In this document: positions 1 to 9,542 of the stretch, in pieces
How positions within the stretch are numbered: position 1 is the first letter of the stretch
Layout: every line of letters starts with the position of its first letter
NCBI RefSeq assembly: GCF_030124175.1
Contig: NZ_JASKMT010000010.1
Coordinates: forward strand, 124,001 to 188,000
Source: Streptomyces sp. 549
GTDB taxonomy: Bacteria; Actinomycetota; Actinomycetes; Streptomycetales; Streptomycetaceae
Reading direction: 5' to 3'
Length of the DNA: 64,000 bases
Notes under the pieces: model-generated
What the model was told of the DNA's origin: nothing
The model's input: the letters and a program-made list of their open reading frames with translations, nothing else
Database searches by the model: none
Program-made: the position numbers and the translations under genes

Positions 1-316
1 GGAACACCTTCCGCTGACCATCGGCATCGCACAGGCGGACGAACGTAAGCCTTTCCGCGGTCCGGAACCCGCGACGGGGCCGTCGGCGCGGTCCTCGGGA
101 TGCCTCCCGGTCGATCGGCGCAGCTCGGACCCGTCACACGGTGCCGACCAGGCCGGTCGCAGCAGCGGTTCGGTCAAACCGGAGACGTCCTCCTGCAAGC
201 GTGTGTGAAGTCGCTTGTTGTGCCCCCTCGCAGCAAAGATCCTGTCAGAACGCCGCGCGCGACACGAACGACCGCACGGACCGGCGACCGCCGGCCGCAC
301 CGACTGGAGGCTCGAC
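1..316. other. No supported gene at the left edge
   Basis: I see no convincing coding region here. Frames that stay open across it have Arg/Pro-rich compositions typical of antisense frames in GC-rich DNA. A minus-strand ATG at 27 could be the first codons of a gene running off the left edge, but too little is present to judge. The right end carries the ribosome binding site of the DsbA-family gene (GGAGG at 306-310). Confidence 0.4.
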
Positions 317-973
317 ATGGCAGGACACGACAACAGGCCCGTCACCGTGGAAATGGTGCTGGACGTCATCTGCGCGGCGTCTTACATAGCGTTCGTGCGG
401 CTGGAGCGCGCCGTGGACCGGTTCCGCGCCGAGGGAGGAAGCGTTGAGGTGGTCTTCCGCCCGTTCCAGCTCGCCCCGGACACCGAATTCGGAGGAAAAC
501 CCCTGCTGGAGGTGCTCACCGGCATGTTCGGCGACCACGTGGTGGCCGAGACCGAGCAGGCCGCCCGGGACGCACTCAACGACGGCGTGACGCTCGACTA
601 CCACCGGGCGGTCGCCGCCGGCACCTTCGAAGCGCACCGCCTCGTCGCGACCGCGGCCCGGCAGGGCCTGGCCGAACCCATGGTCGCCCGGCTGTTCGCG
701 GCGCACTTCTCCGACGGCCTTGACATCGCGGACCCGGGCACGCTCGCCGCCCTGGCCGACGAGGTGGGTGTCCGGCCGAGCGAGGAGGGAGCCGCGGAAC
801 TGCGGGCGGAACTCGACCGCGTGCGCAACCTGGGGGTCCGCTCGGTGCCGCAGGTCCACATCAGCGGCATCAGCCTGCCGGGTACCCAGCTGGAGGTCAC
901 CTACAGCCAGGCCCTCGCCAAGGCCGCCGGCAAGCAGGCGGTCCGGCAGGGGCACCGCACCGTGCTCGACTGA
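317..973 (+). CDS. DsbA/FrnE-family thioredoxin-fold protein with altered active site
   Basis: A 218-residue DsbA/FrnE-type protein (thioredoxin fold with a helical insertion). Members usually act as cytoplasmic dithiol oxidoreductases or isomerases. The start is the ATG at 317 because GGAGG lies 6 nt upstream; an upstream in-frame ATG at 215 has no such site. The family's first strand and helix usually read DVICPWCYIG; here the same place reads DVICAASYIA, so the first Cys is kept and the second Cys and the Pro-Trp pair are lost. The C-terminal cis-Pro region (GVRSVPQVHISG) is intact. A CxxS arrangement can still do monothiol chemistry, but ordinary dithiol oxidation is not expected. It stands alone on this strand and is followed directly by a decayed glycosyltransferase fragment. 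Confidence 0.85.
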   Translation: MAGHDNRPVTVEMVLDVICAASYIAFVRLERAVDRFRAEGGSVEVVFRPFQLAPDTEFGGKPLLEVLTGMFGDHVVAETEQAARDALNDGVTLDYHRAVAAGTFEAHRLVATAARQGLAEPMVARLFAAHFSDGLDIADPGTLAALADEVGVRPSEEGAAELRAELDRVRNLGVRSVPQVHISGISLPGTQLEVTYSQALAKAAGKQAVRQGHRTVLD

Positions 974-1370
974 CCTGGTGGACTTCGCCCGGGGCTGGCG
1001 GCCCGACCTCGTGCTGTGGGGCCCGGCCTTCCTGCCCGCCCCCGTCGCGGCCCGCGCCAGCGGCGCCGCCACGCCCGTCTGCTGTGGGGCACGGACTGCT
1101 TCGCCTGGTCGCGCAGCGCCCTGCGGCAACTCGGAGCCCGCCCTGGTGCCGAGCCGCTGGAGGACCCGCACGCGGCCCTGGCCCGGCCGATGCTGGATCG
1201 CTACGGCTTCGCCCTCGACGAGGAGCTGATCGTCGGGCAGTGGACGGTCGACCCGATGCCGTCCCGGCTGCGGCAACCTCTCGACGTGCGCTTCGTGCCC
1301 GTGCGCTGGGCCACGTTCACGGGGCCGCCGCAGTCCCGGGGTGGCTGCTGGAGCCGCCCGGACGGCCACG
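971..1370 (+). pseudogene. Remnant of an EryCIII/DesVII-type macrolide glycosyltransferase
   Basis: Translation in three successive frames gives pieces of one protein: LVDFARGWRPDLVLWGPAF (frame of 972), then HARLLWGTDCFAWSRSALR through DEELIVGQWTVDPMPSRLR and VPVRW (frame of 1070), then AAAVPGWLLEPPGRPR (frame of 1321). These match the order of the N-terminal acceptor domain of activator-dependent TDP-deoxysugar glycosyltransferases (EryCIII, DesVII), roughly residues 110-240 of about 420. Two frameshifts, near 1066-1072 and 1318, and loss of the N-terminus and the whole nucleotide-sugar domain make it non-functional. It overlaps the dsbA-like stop codon and ends against the next gene, so it looks like a stranded fragment. 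Confidence 0.8.
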
Positions 1371-1373
1371 GAC

Positions 1374-1532
1374 TCAGTTGCCGTCAGCCGTGACCAGGCC
1401 CAGCGTCACCAGCCCCAGCACCACCCAGGCGAACCACACCCAGCCGCTGCCCCCGAGTGTCACCGAGTACGCCGTCGCCAGCACCAGCGCGGTCAGCGTG
1501 GCGACCGTCATTCCCTTAGCGGCTCCCGGCAT
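1374..1532 (-). CDS. Small membrane protein, 52 residues
   Basis: A 52-residue protein with two hydrophobic segments (about residues 9-26 and 30-48) joined by a short Gly-Gly-Ser-Gly turn, ending in a short polar tail. The start is supported by a strong GGAGGAGGTG ribosome binding site just upstream. It is on the same strand as the CtaG-like gene and 90 nt downstream of it, so it may be co-transcribed. I do not recognise a family or function; the strong start signal and the codon pattern are the evidence that it is real. Confidence 0.65.
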   Translation of the reverse strand: MPGAAKGMTVATLTALVLATAYSVTLGGSGWVWFAWVVLGLVTLGLVTADGN

Positions 1533-1622
1533 CGCAGGCACCTCCTCCGCAGGGCCGGCACGGCGGTCGCCGCCCGGTACCCCGGTCAGGTACCCATCGT
1601 CCCCCGAGTCAGACCGGAAGCG

Positions 1623-2573
1623 CTACCGCTGGCGGCTCTGGAGTGACGCAAGGTAGGCGTTGTAGGCCGCCAGCTCGCGGTCGCCGTCGCGGTCGGCCGC
1701 CCGGTCGGACCGCCGGGACTGCCGCTGCTCGGAGACGTACCACTGGAAGATCAGCGCGATCAGGACCAGCACCGACGGGATCTCGCTGAACGCCCAGGCG
1801 ATGCCGCCGGCCCACGTCTGGTCGGTCAGCGCGTCCACGCCGAGCGAGGCCGGCGGGTCGGCGTAGGTGGTCACCATCGGGGCGGAGGCCATCATCAGGG
1901 CGATGCCGAAGAACGCGTGGAACGGCATCCCGATGAACAGCTCCAGCATGCGCATCACGTAACCGGGCCGGTGCGGGCCCGGGTCGACGCCCATGATGGG
2001 CCAGAAGAACACCAGGCCGACGACGAGGAAGTGCACCATCATCGCCAGGTGCCCGGCGGTGGACCCCATGAGGAAGTCGAACAGCGGGGTGAAGTACAGC
2101 GCGTACAGGCTGGCGATGAACAGCGGAATGGTGAACGCCGGGTGTGTGACCACCCGCAGGTAGCGGCTGTGCAGCAGCGCCACCAGCACCTCGCGCGGGC
2201 CGGTGCGCCCCCGTCCGGCGGACGGCAGCGCGCGCAGTGTCAGCGTCACCGGTGCGCCCAGCAGCAGGAGGATCGGTGCCAGCATGCTGATCACCATGTG
2301 CTGCACCATGTGCACGCTGAACAGCACCATGCCGTACTCGTTCAGCGCGGTGCACATCACCAGAGCGATCAGCAGCACACCCAGCACGAAGCCGACCGTG
2401 CGGCCCACCGGCCAGGCGTCGCCGCGGCGGCGCAGCCGCACCACGCCCCAGCCGTACAGGGCCAGCGCCAGCAGGCAGCCGGTCAGGAAGAAGGGCTCAC
2501 CGGTGAAGGCCAGTCCGCGTTCCAGCGTGAACGGCGCCAGATCCATGTCCATGCCGTGATCGCTGTGGTCCAT
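1623..2573 (-). CDS. CtaG-family cytochrome c oxidase assembly protein
   Basis: A 316-residue polytopic membrane protein of the caa3-type CtaG family, involved in assembly of the copper centre of cytochrome c oxidase. After a His/Met-rich N-terminus (MDHSDHGMDMD, possible metal ligands) there are about seven membrane helices. Family hallmarks include HMVQHMVISMLAPILLLLGAP near residue 90, the conserved GMPFHAFFGIALM segment, and a polar C-terminal tail. The length suits the family. The upstream region contains the gatD terminator, and the small membrane gene follows. Confidence 0.9.
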   Translation of the reverse strand: MDHSDHGMDMDLAPFTLERGLAFTGEPFFLTGCLLALALYGWGVVRLRRRGDAWPVGRTVGFVLGVLLIALVMCTALNEYGMVLFSVHMVQHMVISMLAPILLLLGAPVTLTLRALPSAGRGRTGPREVLVALLHSRYLRVVTHPAFTIPLFIASLYALYFTPLFDFLMGSTAGHLAMMVHFLVVGLVFFWPIMGVDPGPHRPGYVMRMLELFIGMPFHAFFGIALMMASAPMVTTYADPPASLGVDALTDQTWAGGIAWAFSEIPSVLVLIALIFQWYVSEQRQSRRSDRAADRDGDRELAAYNAYLASLQSRQR

Positions 2574-2618
2574 CCCGTACTCTCCCGTTTCGCGCTGATC
2601 GCCCGCTCCAGAGTAGAA

Positions 2619-2650
2619 CCGCCCCCGGCAGCGTCAGCAGCCGGGGGCGG
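2619..2650 (-). terminator. Hairpin terminator after gatD
   Basis: A perfect 11-bp GC-rich inverted repeat (CCGCCCCCGGC at 2619-2629 and its complement at 2640-2650) with a 10-nt loop lies 16 nt beyond the gatD stop codon and upstream of the ctaG-like start. There is no U tract, as is usual in streptomycetes. Confidence 0.7.
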
Positions 2651-2665
2651 GGGAGCGAGGTGAGG

Positions 2666-3394
2666 TCAGGCGGGCTGCGTCGCCGAGGCGATGCGCTCGC
2701 CGCGCAGCGCCTCGTACCAGCGGTCGTCGACCGGCGGCAGCGCGTTGACGTCGAGCGCCAACTTGATCAGCAGGTCGCCGATCAGCGGGTTCCTCGCCAG
2801 GACGGGCCCGTGCATGTAGGTGCCGAAGACGGTGCCGTTGTAGGCGCCCTCGGTGCCGTCGCCGGTTCCGTTGCCCTTGCCGAGGCGCACGCGGGCCAGC
2901 GGACGGGCCGTGGGCCCCAGGTGCGTCACGCCCTGGTGGTTCTCGAAACCGGTCAGCTGGGGCAGTCCCAGCCGCTCGTCCATGTCGGCCAGCACGTCGC
3001 CCACGCAGCGCTCGTCCTCACCGCGGCCTGAGGTGACGTCCAGCAGGCCGAGGCCGGGCTGGCGCTCACCGAGGTCGTTGACGAACTCGTGGCCGAGGAT
3101 CTGGTAGCCGGCGCAGACGGAGAAGATGATCGCGCCGTTGTCGTGGGCGCGCTCCAGGCCGCCGTCGCGCACCAGCCGCTCCGACGCCAGCCGCTGGGGC
3201 CGGTCCTCGCCGCCGCCGATCAGGTAGATGTCGCCCGAGGTGGGGATCTGCTGGTCGGAGCGGACGTCGATGCGCTGCACGTCGAGGCCGCGCTGCTGTG
3301 CGCGGCGTTCGACGACCAGCACGTTGCCCTGGTCGCCGTAGGTGCTCAGCAGGTCCGGGTAGACCCACACCACCCGCAGGCTCGTGTCACTCAT
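2666..3394 (-). CDS. gatD: Lipid II isoglutaminyl synthase, glutamine amidotransferase subunit
   Basis: A 242-residue CobB/CobQ-like class I glutamine amidotransferase, GatD. It supplies ammonia to MurT, which amidates the D-glutamate of lipid II at the cytoplasmic face of the membrane. Visible features are the N-terminal VYPDLLSTYGDQGN motif, IGGGEDRPQ near residue 60, the nucleophile Cys94 in SVCAGYQILG, and the second catalytic residue His195 in TYMHGPVLARNP. It lies 34 nt downstream of murT on the same strand, the usual murT-gatD operon order, and a hairpin terminator follows. Confidence 0.95.
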   Translation of the reverse strand: MSDTSLRVVWVYPDLLSTYGDQGNVLVVERRAQQRGLDVQRIDVRSDQQIPTSGDIYLIGGGEDRPQRLASERLVRDGGLERAHDNGAIIFSVCAGYQILGHEFVNDLGERQPGLGLLDVTSGRGEDERCVGDVLADMDERLGLPQLTGFENHQGVTHLGPTARPLARVRLGKGNGTGDGTEGAYNGTVFGTYMHGPVLARNPLIGDLLIKLALDVNALPPVDDRWYEALRGERIASATQPA

Positions 3395-3428
3395 GGTCGT
3401 GGTCGCCTTCCTTCACGCGTGTGAGGGG

Positions 3429-4670
3429 TCAGTTGCCGACGACGCGGCGCAGGTCCTGGAACGCGGTGTAGTTCGCGATGGCCTCGATGCGTCCGGGCGG
3501 GCAGGCGAGGATCGCCTCCTGGGCGCTGTCGCACACCTGGAAGTCCACCCCGGCCACCTCCAGTCGCACCGCGAGGTCGAGCCGGCGGTCGCCGATGACG
3601 CAGATCGGGTGCCCGGCGAGCCGCGAGTAGTCGACGTCCCACAGCCAGGAGGTGTCCGTGCCGTCGGCGCCGCGCGCGTTGACCGCGAGGATCACCGGGG
3701 CCGGCGGGGCGTCGATCAGGGAGAACGTCTCCAGCCAGCCGGCCGGGTTCTTCGCCAGTAGTAGCCGGATCTCGCGGCCCTGGTGGGAGACCACGTCGTA
3801 GCGGCCTGCGACGGCCGCCACCGAGTACATCCGCTCCAGCGCGAGCTGCGGCGCCACCCCGAAGGCGGCGGCGACCGCGGCGGAGGTGGTGGCGTTCGCC
3901 TTGTTGGCCCGGCCCGGCAGCTGGAGCCGGATCGGCCACGCCGAGCCGTGCGGGTCGAGCACGTGGTCGCCGGAGAGCGCCCAGGTCGGGGTGGGGCGGC
4001 GGAAACCGCACTCGCCGCAGAACCACTCGTCGCCCGGCCGCTGCATGACCCCGCCGCAGGAGGGGCAGGACCAGGCGTCGTCCTTCCACTCCTGGCCGGC
4101 GGCCACCCACACCACGTTCGGTGAGGAGGACGCGGCCCACACCACCAGCGGGTCGTCGGCGTTGGCGATCACCACGGCCTTGGTGCCGGACAGCCCCTCA
4201 CGCCACTTCTCCGCGAGCATGCGGGTCTCCGCGGCGCGGTCGAGCTGGTCACGCGAGAGGTTGAGCAGCGCGATCGCCTTGGGCGTGACGTCCCTGGCCA
4301 CACCGGCCAGGTACTTCTCATCCACCTCGATCACGCCGTAGCGCGCCCGGGAACCGCCGGCCAGCGCCGACGTGATGCCGGCGGGCATGTTGGCGCCCAG
4401 CGCGTTGGAGACGACCTCCTCGCCGGTGGCCCTCAGGGCCTCGGCGATCAGCCTGGTGGTGGTTGTCTTGCCGTTCGTCGCTGACACGAGGACCACGTCC
4501 AGATGCCCGGCCAGGCGAGCCAGCAGATCGGGATCGAGCCGCAGCGCCACCTTGCCGCCGATGACTGATCCACTTCCGCGGCCTGCGGCCCGCGATACCG
4601 CCGCCGCGGCCCTGCCCGCCGTCACAGCCAGTTTGGCCCGCGGCGACAGCGGCTCCGAGTTGCCTGCCAT
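3429..4670 (-). CDS. murT: Lipid II isoglutaminyl synthase, Mur ligase-like subunit
   Basis: A 413-residue Mur-ligase-family protein, MurT. It uses ATP to activate the alpha-carboxyl of lipid II D-Glu for amidation with ammonia from GatD. The start at 4670 follows an AGGAGG site; an upstream in-frame ATG at 4742 lacks one. The P-loop ATNGKTTTT sits at residues 64-72. A four-cysteine zinc ribbon inserted in the middle domain (Cys202, 205, 218, 221) is typical of MurT. The C-terminal domain DUF1727 holds WLWDVDYSRL, which carries the conserved catalytic Asp. It is the first gene of the murT-gatD operon and divergent from the deformylase gene. Confidence 0.95.
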   Translation of the reverse strand: MAGNSEPLSPRAKLAVTAGRAAAAVSRAAGRGSGSVIGGKVALRLDPDLLARLAGHLDVVLVSATNGKTTTTRLIAEALRATGEEVVSNALGANMPAGITSALAGGSRARYGVIEVDEKYLAGVARDVTPKAIALLNLSRDQLDRAAETRMLAEKWREGLSGTKAVVIANADDPLVVWAASSSPNVVWVAAGQEWKDDAWSCPSCGGVMQRPGDEWFCGECGFRRPTPTWALSGDHVLDPHGSAWPIRLQLPGRANKANATTSAAVAAAFGVAPQLALERMYSVAAVAGRYDVVSHQGREIRLLLAKNPAGWLETFSLIDAPPAPVILAVNARGADGTDTSWLWDVDYSRLAGHPICVIGDRRLDLAVRLEVAGVDFQVCDSAQEAILACPPGRIEAIANYTAFQDLRRVVGN

Positions 4671-4780
4671 CGTCCTAGATCCTCCTTGTGCTCCGGTCAA
4701 GGAGCAGCCTACCGAGCGGTGCGGGGTGCTCCCGAACCGCACCGCCCTGGACGGGGCCGGTCGCCCGTAGTCTGACGGCT

Positions 4781-5353
4781 ATGCAACGTCGTTCCATCCC
4801 GGGCAGTTCCGGTCGCAGGCGGACCGTTCGGCACTTCGGTGACCCCGTGCTGCACACGCCCTGCGCCGAGGTGACCGACTTCGGCCCGTCCCTCGCGGAA
4901 CTGGTGGAGGACATGTTCGCCACCATGTACGCGGCCCGCGGCGTGGGTCTGGCGGCCAATCAGATCGGCGTGGCACTGCGTGTGTTCGTCTTCGACTGCC
5001 CCGACGACCTCGACCGGCGCCACCTGGGGCACGTCGTCAACCCCCGCCTGGTCCTCACCGACGGGCCGGAGATCGGCGGGCCGGAGGGCTGCCTGTCGCT
5101 GCCCGGGCTGGAGGCGGTGACGGCTCGCTGGGACGAGGCCGTGGTGGAGGGGGTGCGCGTCGACGGCAGTCCGGTGCGCGTCGCGGGCGACGGCTTCTTC
5201 GCCCGCTGCCTGCAGCACGAGTGCGACCATCTCGACGGCCTGGTCTACGCCGACCGCCTGGGACCGCTGCGGCACCGCCGCCTGCGCAGGGCGGCCCGGC
5301 ACACGCCGTGGGCGGGGACGGACCGCGGTCGGGGGCGTCCGGCGCCGGACTAG
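4781..5353 (+). CDS. def: Peptide deformylase
   Basis: A 190-residue peptide deformylase, removing the formyl group from nascent N-terminal methionine. All three metal-site motifs are present: GVGLAANQ (54-61), EGCLS (102-106) with the Cys ligand, and HECDH (146-150) with two His ligands and the catalytic Glu. The C-terminal extension after residue 160 is basic and low-complexity. No good ribosome binding site precedes the ATG; instead a TAGTCT -10-like element at 4768-4773 puts a likely transcription start at or very near the ATG, so the message may be leaderless. Streptomycetes usually carry several deformylases, so this need not be the principal one. Confidence 0.93.
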   Translation: MQRRSIPGSSGRRRTVRHFGDPVLHTPCAEVTDFGPSLAELVEDMFATMYAARGVGLAANQIGVALRVFVFDCPDDLDRRHLGHVVNPRLVLTDGPEIGGPEGCLSLPGLEAVTARWDEAVVEGVRVDGSPVRVAGDGFFARCLQHECDHLDGLVYADRLGPLRHRRLRRAARHTPWAGTDRGRGRPAPD

Positions 5354-5382
5354 CACCGGGCGCGGCCGGGGGCGCGCGAAGG

Positions 5383-6027
5383 TCAGAACGGCGGGCCGCC
5401 GTCCCGGTCGCCGGCCGCGGCCAGCCTGCCCCACAGCAGGTCGGCGAGGTGACGCACCAACTGCTCCCGGCTGCACGGCTTCTCACGCAGCCACCAGTCC
5501 CCGGCCGCGTACATCATGCCGACGATGCCGTGGCCCCACACCCGGGCCAGCCCGGTGCTGTCCGGACCGAGGTCGAGCCGCTCCACTATCACCGTGCCCA
5601 GTTCCTCACCGAGCCGCCGCAGCAGCGGCGCCGAGTGCAGGCCCACCTGGAAGCCCTGCTCCCCGGTGCCGCCGTCCTCGGCCGGGTGCATCAGGAAGCG
5701 GTACACCTGCGGATGCGACTCGATCGCCGCGAGATAGGTGTCCAGCGTCGCCTCGACGCGCTGCCGACGCTGCGCGGGCGCGTCCAGCGCGGCCCTCAGC
5801 GACGCGAGCAGCGCGTCGGTGTGCCGGACGGCGAGCGCCCGGTACAGGCCGCCCTTGTCGCCGAAGTGCCGGTACAGGATCGGCTTGGTGATGCCCGCCT
5901 CGGCCGCGATGGCGTTCATCGACGCGCCCGGCCCGTCCCGGAGCACCACCCGTTCGGCGGCCTCGAGCAGTGCCTCGCGCCTGCGCTCGGACGCGCTGCG
6001 CTGGTCGTGTTCCTGACCGCTGTCCAT
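5383..6027 (-). CDS. TetR-family transcriptional regulator
   Basis: A 214-residue TetR-type repressor. The N-terminal helix-turn-helix (about residues 18-64) reads ERRREALLEAAERVV, then MNAIAAEAGITKPILYRHF; the remaining helices form the ligand-binding/dimer domain. It is divergent from the acyl-CoA dehydrogenase gene, and the shared 149-bp spacer contains several GTTAC/GTAAC inverted repeats, the expected operator. By analogy to similar divergent pairs it probably represses the dehydrogenase and itself and responds to an acyl-CoA, but the ligand is not visible from sequence. Confidence 0.92.
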   Translation of the reverse strand: MDSGQEHDQRSASERRREALLEAAERVVLRDGPGASMNAIAAEAGITKPILYRHFGDKGGLYRALAVRHTDALLASLRAALDAPAQRRQRVEATLDTYLAAIESHPQVYRFLMHPAEDGGTGEQGFQVGLHSAPLLRRLGEELGTVIVERLDLGPDSTGLARVWGHGIVGMMYAAGDWWLREKPCSREQLVRHLADLLWGRLAAAGDRDGGPPF

Positions 6028-6107
6028 GTCCCTCTCCCCGCCCGTGTTCCCGGGATGCCCCTGCGCAACGTAGCACCCGGCCTGCGGCGGAACGGGGGAG
6101 TGGGGAG

Positions 6108-6157
6108 TTGACAGGCTCTACCGCCCGGTAACAGACTTCCCCGTTACCGCTAGTAAC
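6108..6157. promoter_or_regulatory. Promoter and TetR operator between regulator and acyl-CoA dehydrogenase
   Basis: A consensus -35 element TTGACA is at 6108-6113. Downstream lie GGTAAC (6127-6132), GTTACC (6143-6148) and GTAAC (6153-6157). The last two form GTTAC-N5-GTAAC, a perfect inverted repeat, and the first two form GGTAAC-N10-GTTACC. The repeats overlap where the -10 region and transcription start should be, as expected for TetR repression. Confidence 0.7.
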
Positions 6158-6176
6158 AATTGTGGGAGGGCCCGAC

Positions 6177-7394
<1,218 letters not shown>

Positions 7395-7403
7395 ACCCCG
7401 GCT

Positions 7404-7444
7404 GGCTCCCGGGCGGGCGGCGCCTCACCGCCCGCCCGGGAGCC
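7404..7444. terminator. Bidirectional hairpin terminator
   Basis: A perfect 17-bp inverted repeat (7404-7420 with 7428-7444) and a 7-nt loop lie between the convergent acyl-CoA dehydrogenase and VOC genes. The position and symmetry suit termination of both. Confidence 0.85.
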
Positions 7445-7470
7445 GCCAGGCCTGCGGCGCGCGTGGCGCC

Positions 7471-7878
7471 TCAGCCCTGAAGGGCGGACGGGTCCATCCA
7501 CATGACCTCCCAGATGTGGCCGTCGGGGTCCTGGAAGCTGCGGGCGTACATGCCGCCCTCGTCCATCGGGTCCCGGTACACGCTGCCGCCCGCGCTCGCG
7601 GCCCGTTCCACCACGCTGTCCACCTCGGCGCGGCTCTCGGCCCCCACACACATGATCACCTCACTGGCCCGACCGGTGTCGGCGAGCTCCTTGCCGGGCG
7701 TGAAGCTCTGGTAGAACGGCTCCGTCAGCAGCATCACGAAGGCCGTGTCGCTGATCACCATGCAGGTCGCCTTCTCGTCCGTGAACTGGGCGTTGAAGGT
7801 GAAGCCCAGCGCGGTGAAGAAGGCCACCGACGCGTCGAGGTCCTTCACGGGCAGGTTCACGAACACCATCTTGGACAT
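7471..7878 (-). CDS. VOC/glyoxalase-family protein
   Basis: A 135-residue vicinal-oxygen-chelate-fold protein of the PhnB/bleomycin-resistance-like group. The start MSKMVFVNLPVKDL follows a GGGAG site. It has the two beta-alpha-beta-beta-beta modules, ending with SFQDPDGHIWEVMWMDP, where the Glu of the last strand is a usual metal ligand. These proteins may be metal-dependent isomerases or dioxygenases, or bind small molecules; sequence alone does not tell which. It is divergent from the methyltransferase gene. Confidence 0.88.
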   Translation of the reverse strand: MSKMVFVNLPVKDLDASVAFFTALGFTFNAQFTDEKATCMVISDTAFVMLLTEPFYQSFTPGKELADTGRASEVIMCVGAESRAEVDSVVERAASAGGSVYRDPMDEGGMYARSFQDPDGHIWEVMWMDPSALQG

Positions 7879-8174
7879 CTGCTGCTCCCTTTCGTGTCGC
7901 ACGACGGCCGCCGCTGCGGCCCACACCCCTACAGACGGCCGCCGCCGCGGAAACTCATCGCGCCCCGGCCCCGCTCGTCCGCCGAGCAGACGACCCCGGA
8001 GACCCCGGAGACGCTGAGCCCGTCGGCCCCGCCGCTTTTGCCAGCTCGGCAAAGAGATTGGCGTTCTGCGCCGGTGCGGCCGCAGGCTTGCAACGTACGG
8101 GCGACCGGGCAGCACCGCACCTGCGGCTGCCGCGTCCGGCGTACACCTGCCCCGACCCGGATGAGGACCCCGCC

Positions 8175-9026
8175 ATGAGCCATTCGTCGCACTCTGCCGA
8201 CCTCGACTGGGACAAGCTCTGCGCCATGCTGGAACTGGAGGCGGACCTGCACCGGCCGGCCCTGCTGGAGGCAGCCGCCTGGCTGCCGGACGAACCGGCC
8301 GTGGGCAGCGTGCTGGACGTCGGCAGCGGACCTGGCCGGATGGCCTGCCTGCTCGCCGGACGCTTCCCGCAGGCCCAGGTGACAGCGGTGGACGGGTCGG
8401 CGGAACTGCTCGCCCGGGCCCGCGCCCACGCGGCGGACACCGCGACGGCGGACCGCCTCACCACCCACCGCGCCGACCTGCCCGACGGCTTCGCCGAGTT
8501 GGCGCCGGCCGACCTGGTGTGGAGCAGCAGGGCGGTGCACCACCTCGGTGACCAGCAGGCCGCCGTCGACGCCCTGGCCCGGCTGGTCAATCCGGGCGGC
8601 ACGCTCGCGCTCTCCGAGGGCGGCCTGAGCACCCGGTTCCTGCCTCGCGACACGGGCCTTGGACGGCCCGGACTGCAGACGCGGCTCGACCTCGTCCTGG
8701 AGGAGTCGTTCGCCGTGATGCGGGCGGAACTGCCGGGCAGCACCGCGGTGGTGGAGGACTGGCCCGCCATGCTCGCCCGCGCCGGCCTGACGCCCAGCGG
8801 CACACGTTCCTTCCTGGTGGACCTGCCCGCGCCGCTCGGCGACGAGGGACGCGAGTACGTGTACAAGCGGCTGAACCGGCTGGCCGGGCCCGACGGCGAC
8901 ACCCTCGACGCCGAGGACCGCGCTGCCGTGGCCCGCCTGCTGGACCGCGACGACCCGCAGGGCCTCATGCGCCGGCCGGACGTCTTCTACCTGACGGCCC
9001 TCACCGTGCACACCGCCCGCGCCTGA
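8175..9026 (+). CDS. Class I SAM-dependent methyltransferase
   Basis: A 283-residue Rossmann-fold methyltransferase. Motif I is VLDVGSGPGRMACLLAG near residue 45, followed by VTAVDGS (motif II, acidic residue for the SAM ribose) and LVNPGGTLALSEGG (motif V-like). The C-terminal 100 residues form a helical lid typical of small-molecule methyltransferases of the UbiE/arsenite type, but the triple-Cys pattern of arsenite enzymes is absent. The substrate is unknown. The ATG at 8175 has a weak GAGGA site. Confidence 0.85.
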   Translation: MSHSSHSADLDWDKLCAMLELEADLHRPALLEAAAWLPDEPAVGSVLDVGSGPGRMACLLAGRFPQAQVTAVDGSAELLARARAHAADTATADRLTTHRADLPDGFAELAPADLVWSSRAVHHLGDQQAAVDALARLVNPGGTLALSEGGLSTRFLPRDTGLGRPGLQTRLDLVLEESFAVMRAELPGSTAVVEDWPAMLARAGLTPSGTRSFLVDLPAPLGDEGREYVYKRLNRLAGPDGDTLDAEDRAAVARLLDRDDPQGLMRRPDVFYLTALTVHTARA

Positions 9027-9123
9027 CCCGCTGGCACCTGTGGCGCACGGTGCGGCGTGCGCCGCCCGGGGCAGCCCCCGTGGGTGATGCGGGACTGCCC
9101 GCAGGGGCGCTCGACGAGCCGGC

Positions 9124-9318
9124 TCAGAGCGAGAGGCTGCCGAGCAGGCTCGCCAGCCTCTCGCCGCCCGCATGGATTCCGGGGGCGAGGGCCGAACCGG
9201 CCAGGTAGAAGCCGAACAGCGCACACACCAGGGCGTGCACCGGTTTCAGCCCGTGCCTGCGGCAGAGCAGGAACACGAGGAGTCCGAACAGGAGGACGCC
9301 GGAGATCGACAGGGTCAT
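9124..9318 (-). CDS. Small conserved-looking membrane protein, 64 residues
   Basis: A 64-residue protein with a first membrane helix at about residues 3-19 (TLSISGVLLFGLLVFLL), a basic Arg-Arg-His-Gly-Leu-Lys loop, and a second hydrophobic stretch (VHALVCALFGFYLAGSALAP). The start is set by AGGAG 5 nt upstream. The pattern resembles small hypothetical membrane proteins that occur repeatedly in streptomycetes, often beside VOC genes or in mobile regions; function unknown. Confidence 0.7.
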   Translation of the reverse strand: MTLSISGVLLFGLLVFLLCRRHGLKPVHALVCALFGFYLAGSALAPGIHAGGERLASLLGSLSL

Positions 9319-9542
9319 GAGGGCTCCTGGCAGGGCGGTGACAGGGTCCCCACGGCCCTTCCACCAGCCCCGGCGTGTCAAAAGCGGTGTGCCTCCGCTC
9401 GGGTGAACACCCCCTCCAGGACGGTGAACCCCAAGGCGTCGTCCGCCGGTGGACGGCCGCCGGGCGTGCCGCGCCAGGCGGGCTTACGGTGGAGTGGTAC
9501 CGACCAAGGCCGGCCCGGCGCACAGCGCGAGGGAGTAGCGAC

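Noticed and set aside
6162..6176. GTG at 6162 as the acyl-CoA dehydrogenase start
   Set aside because: It overlaps the ribosome binding site GGGAGG used by the ATG at 6177.
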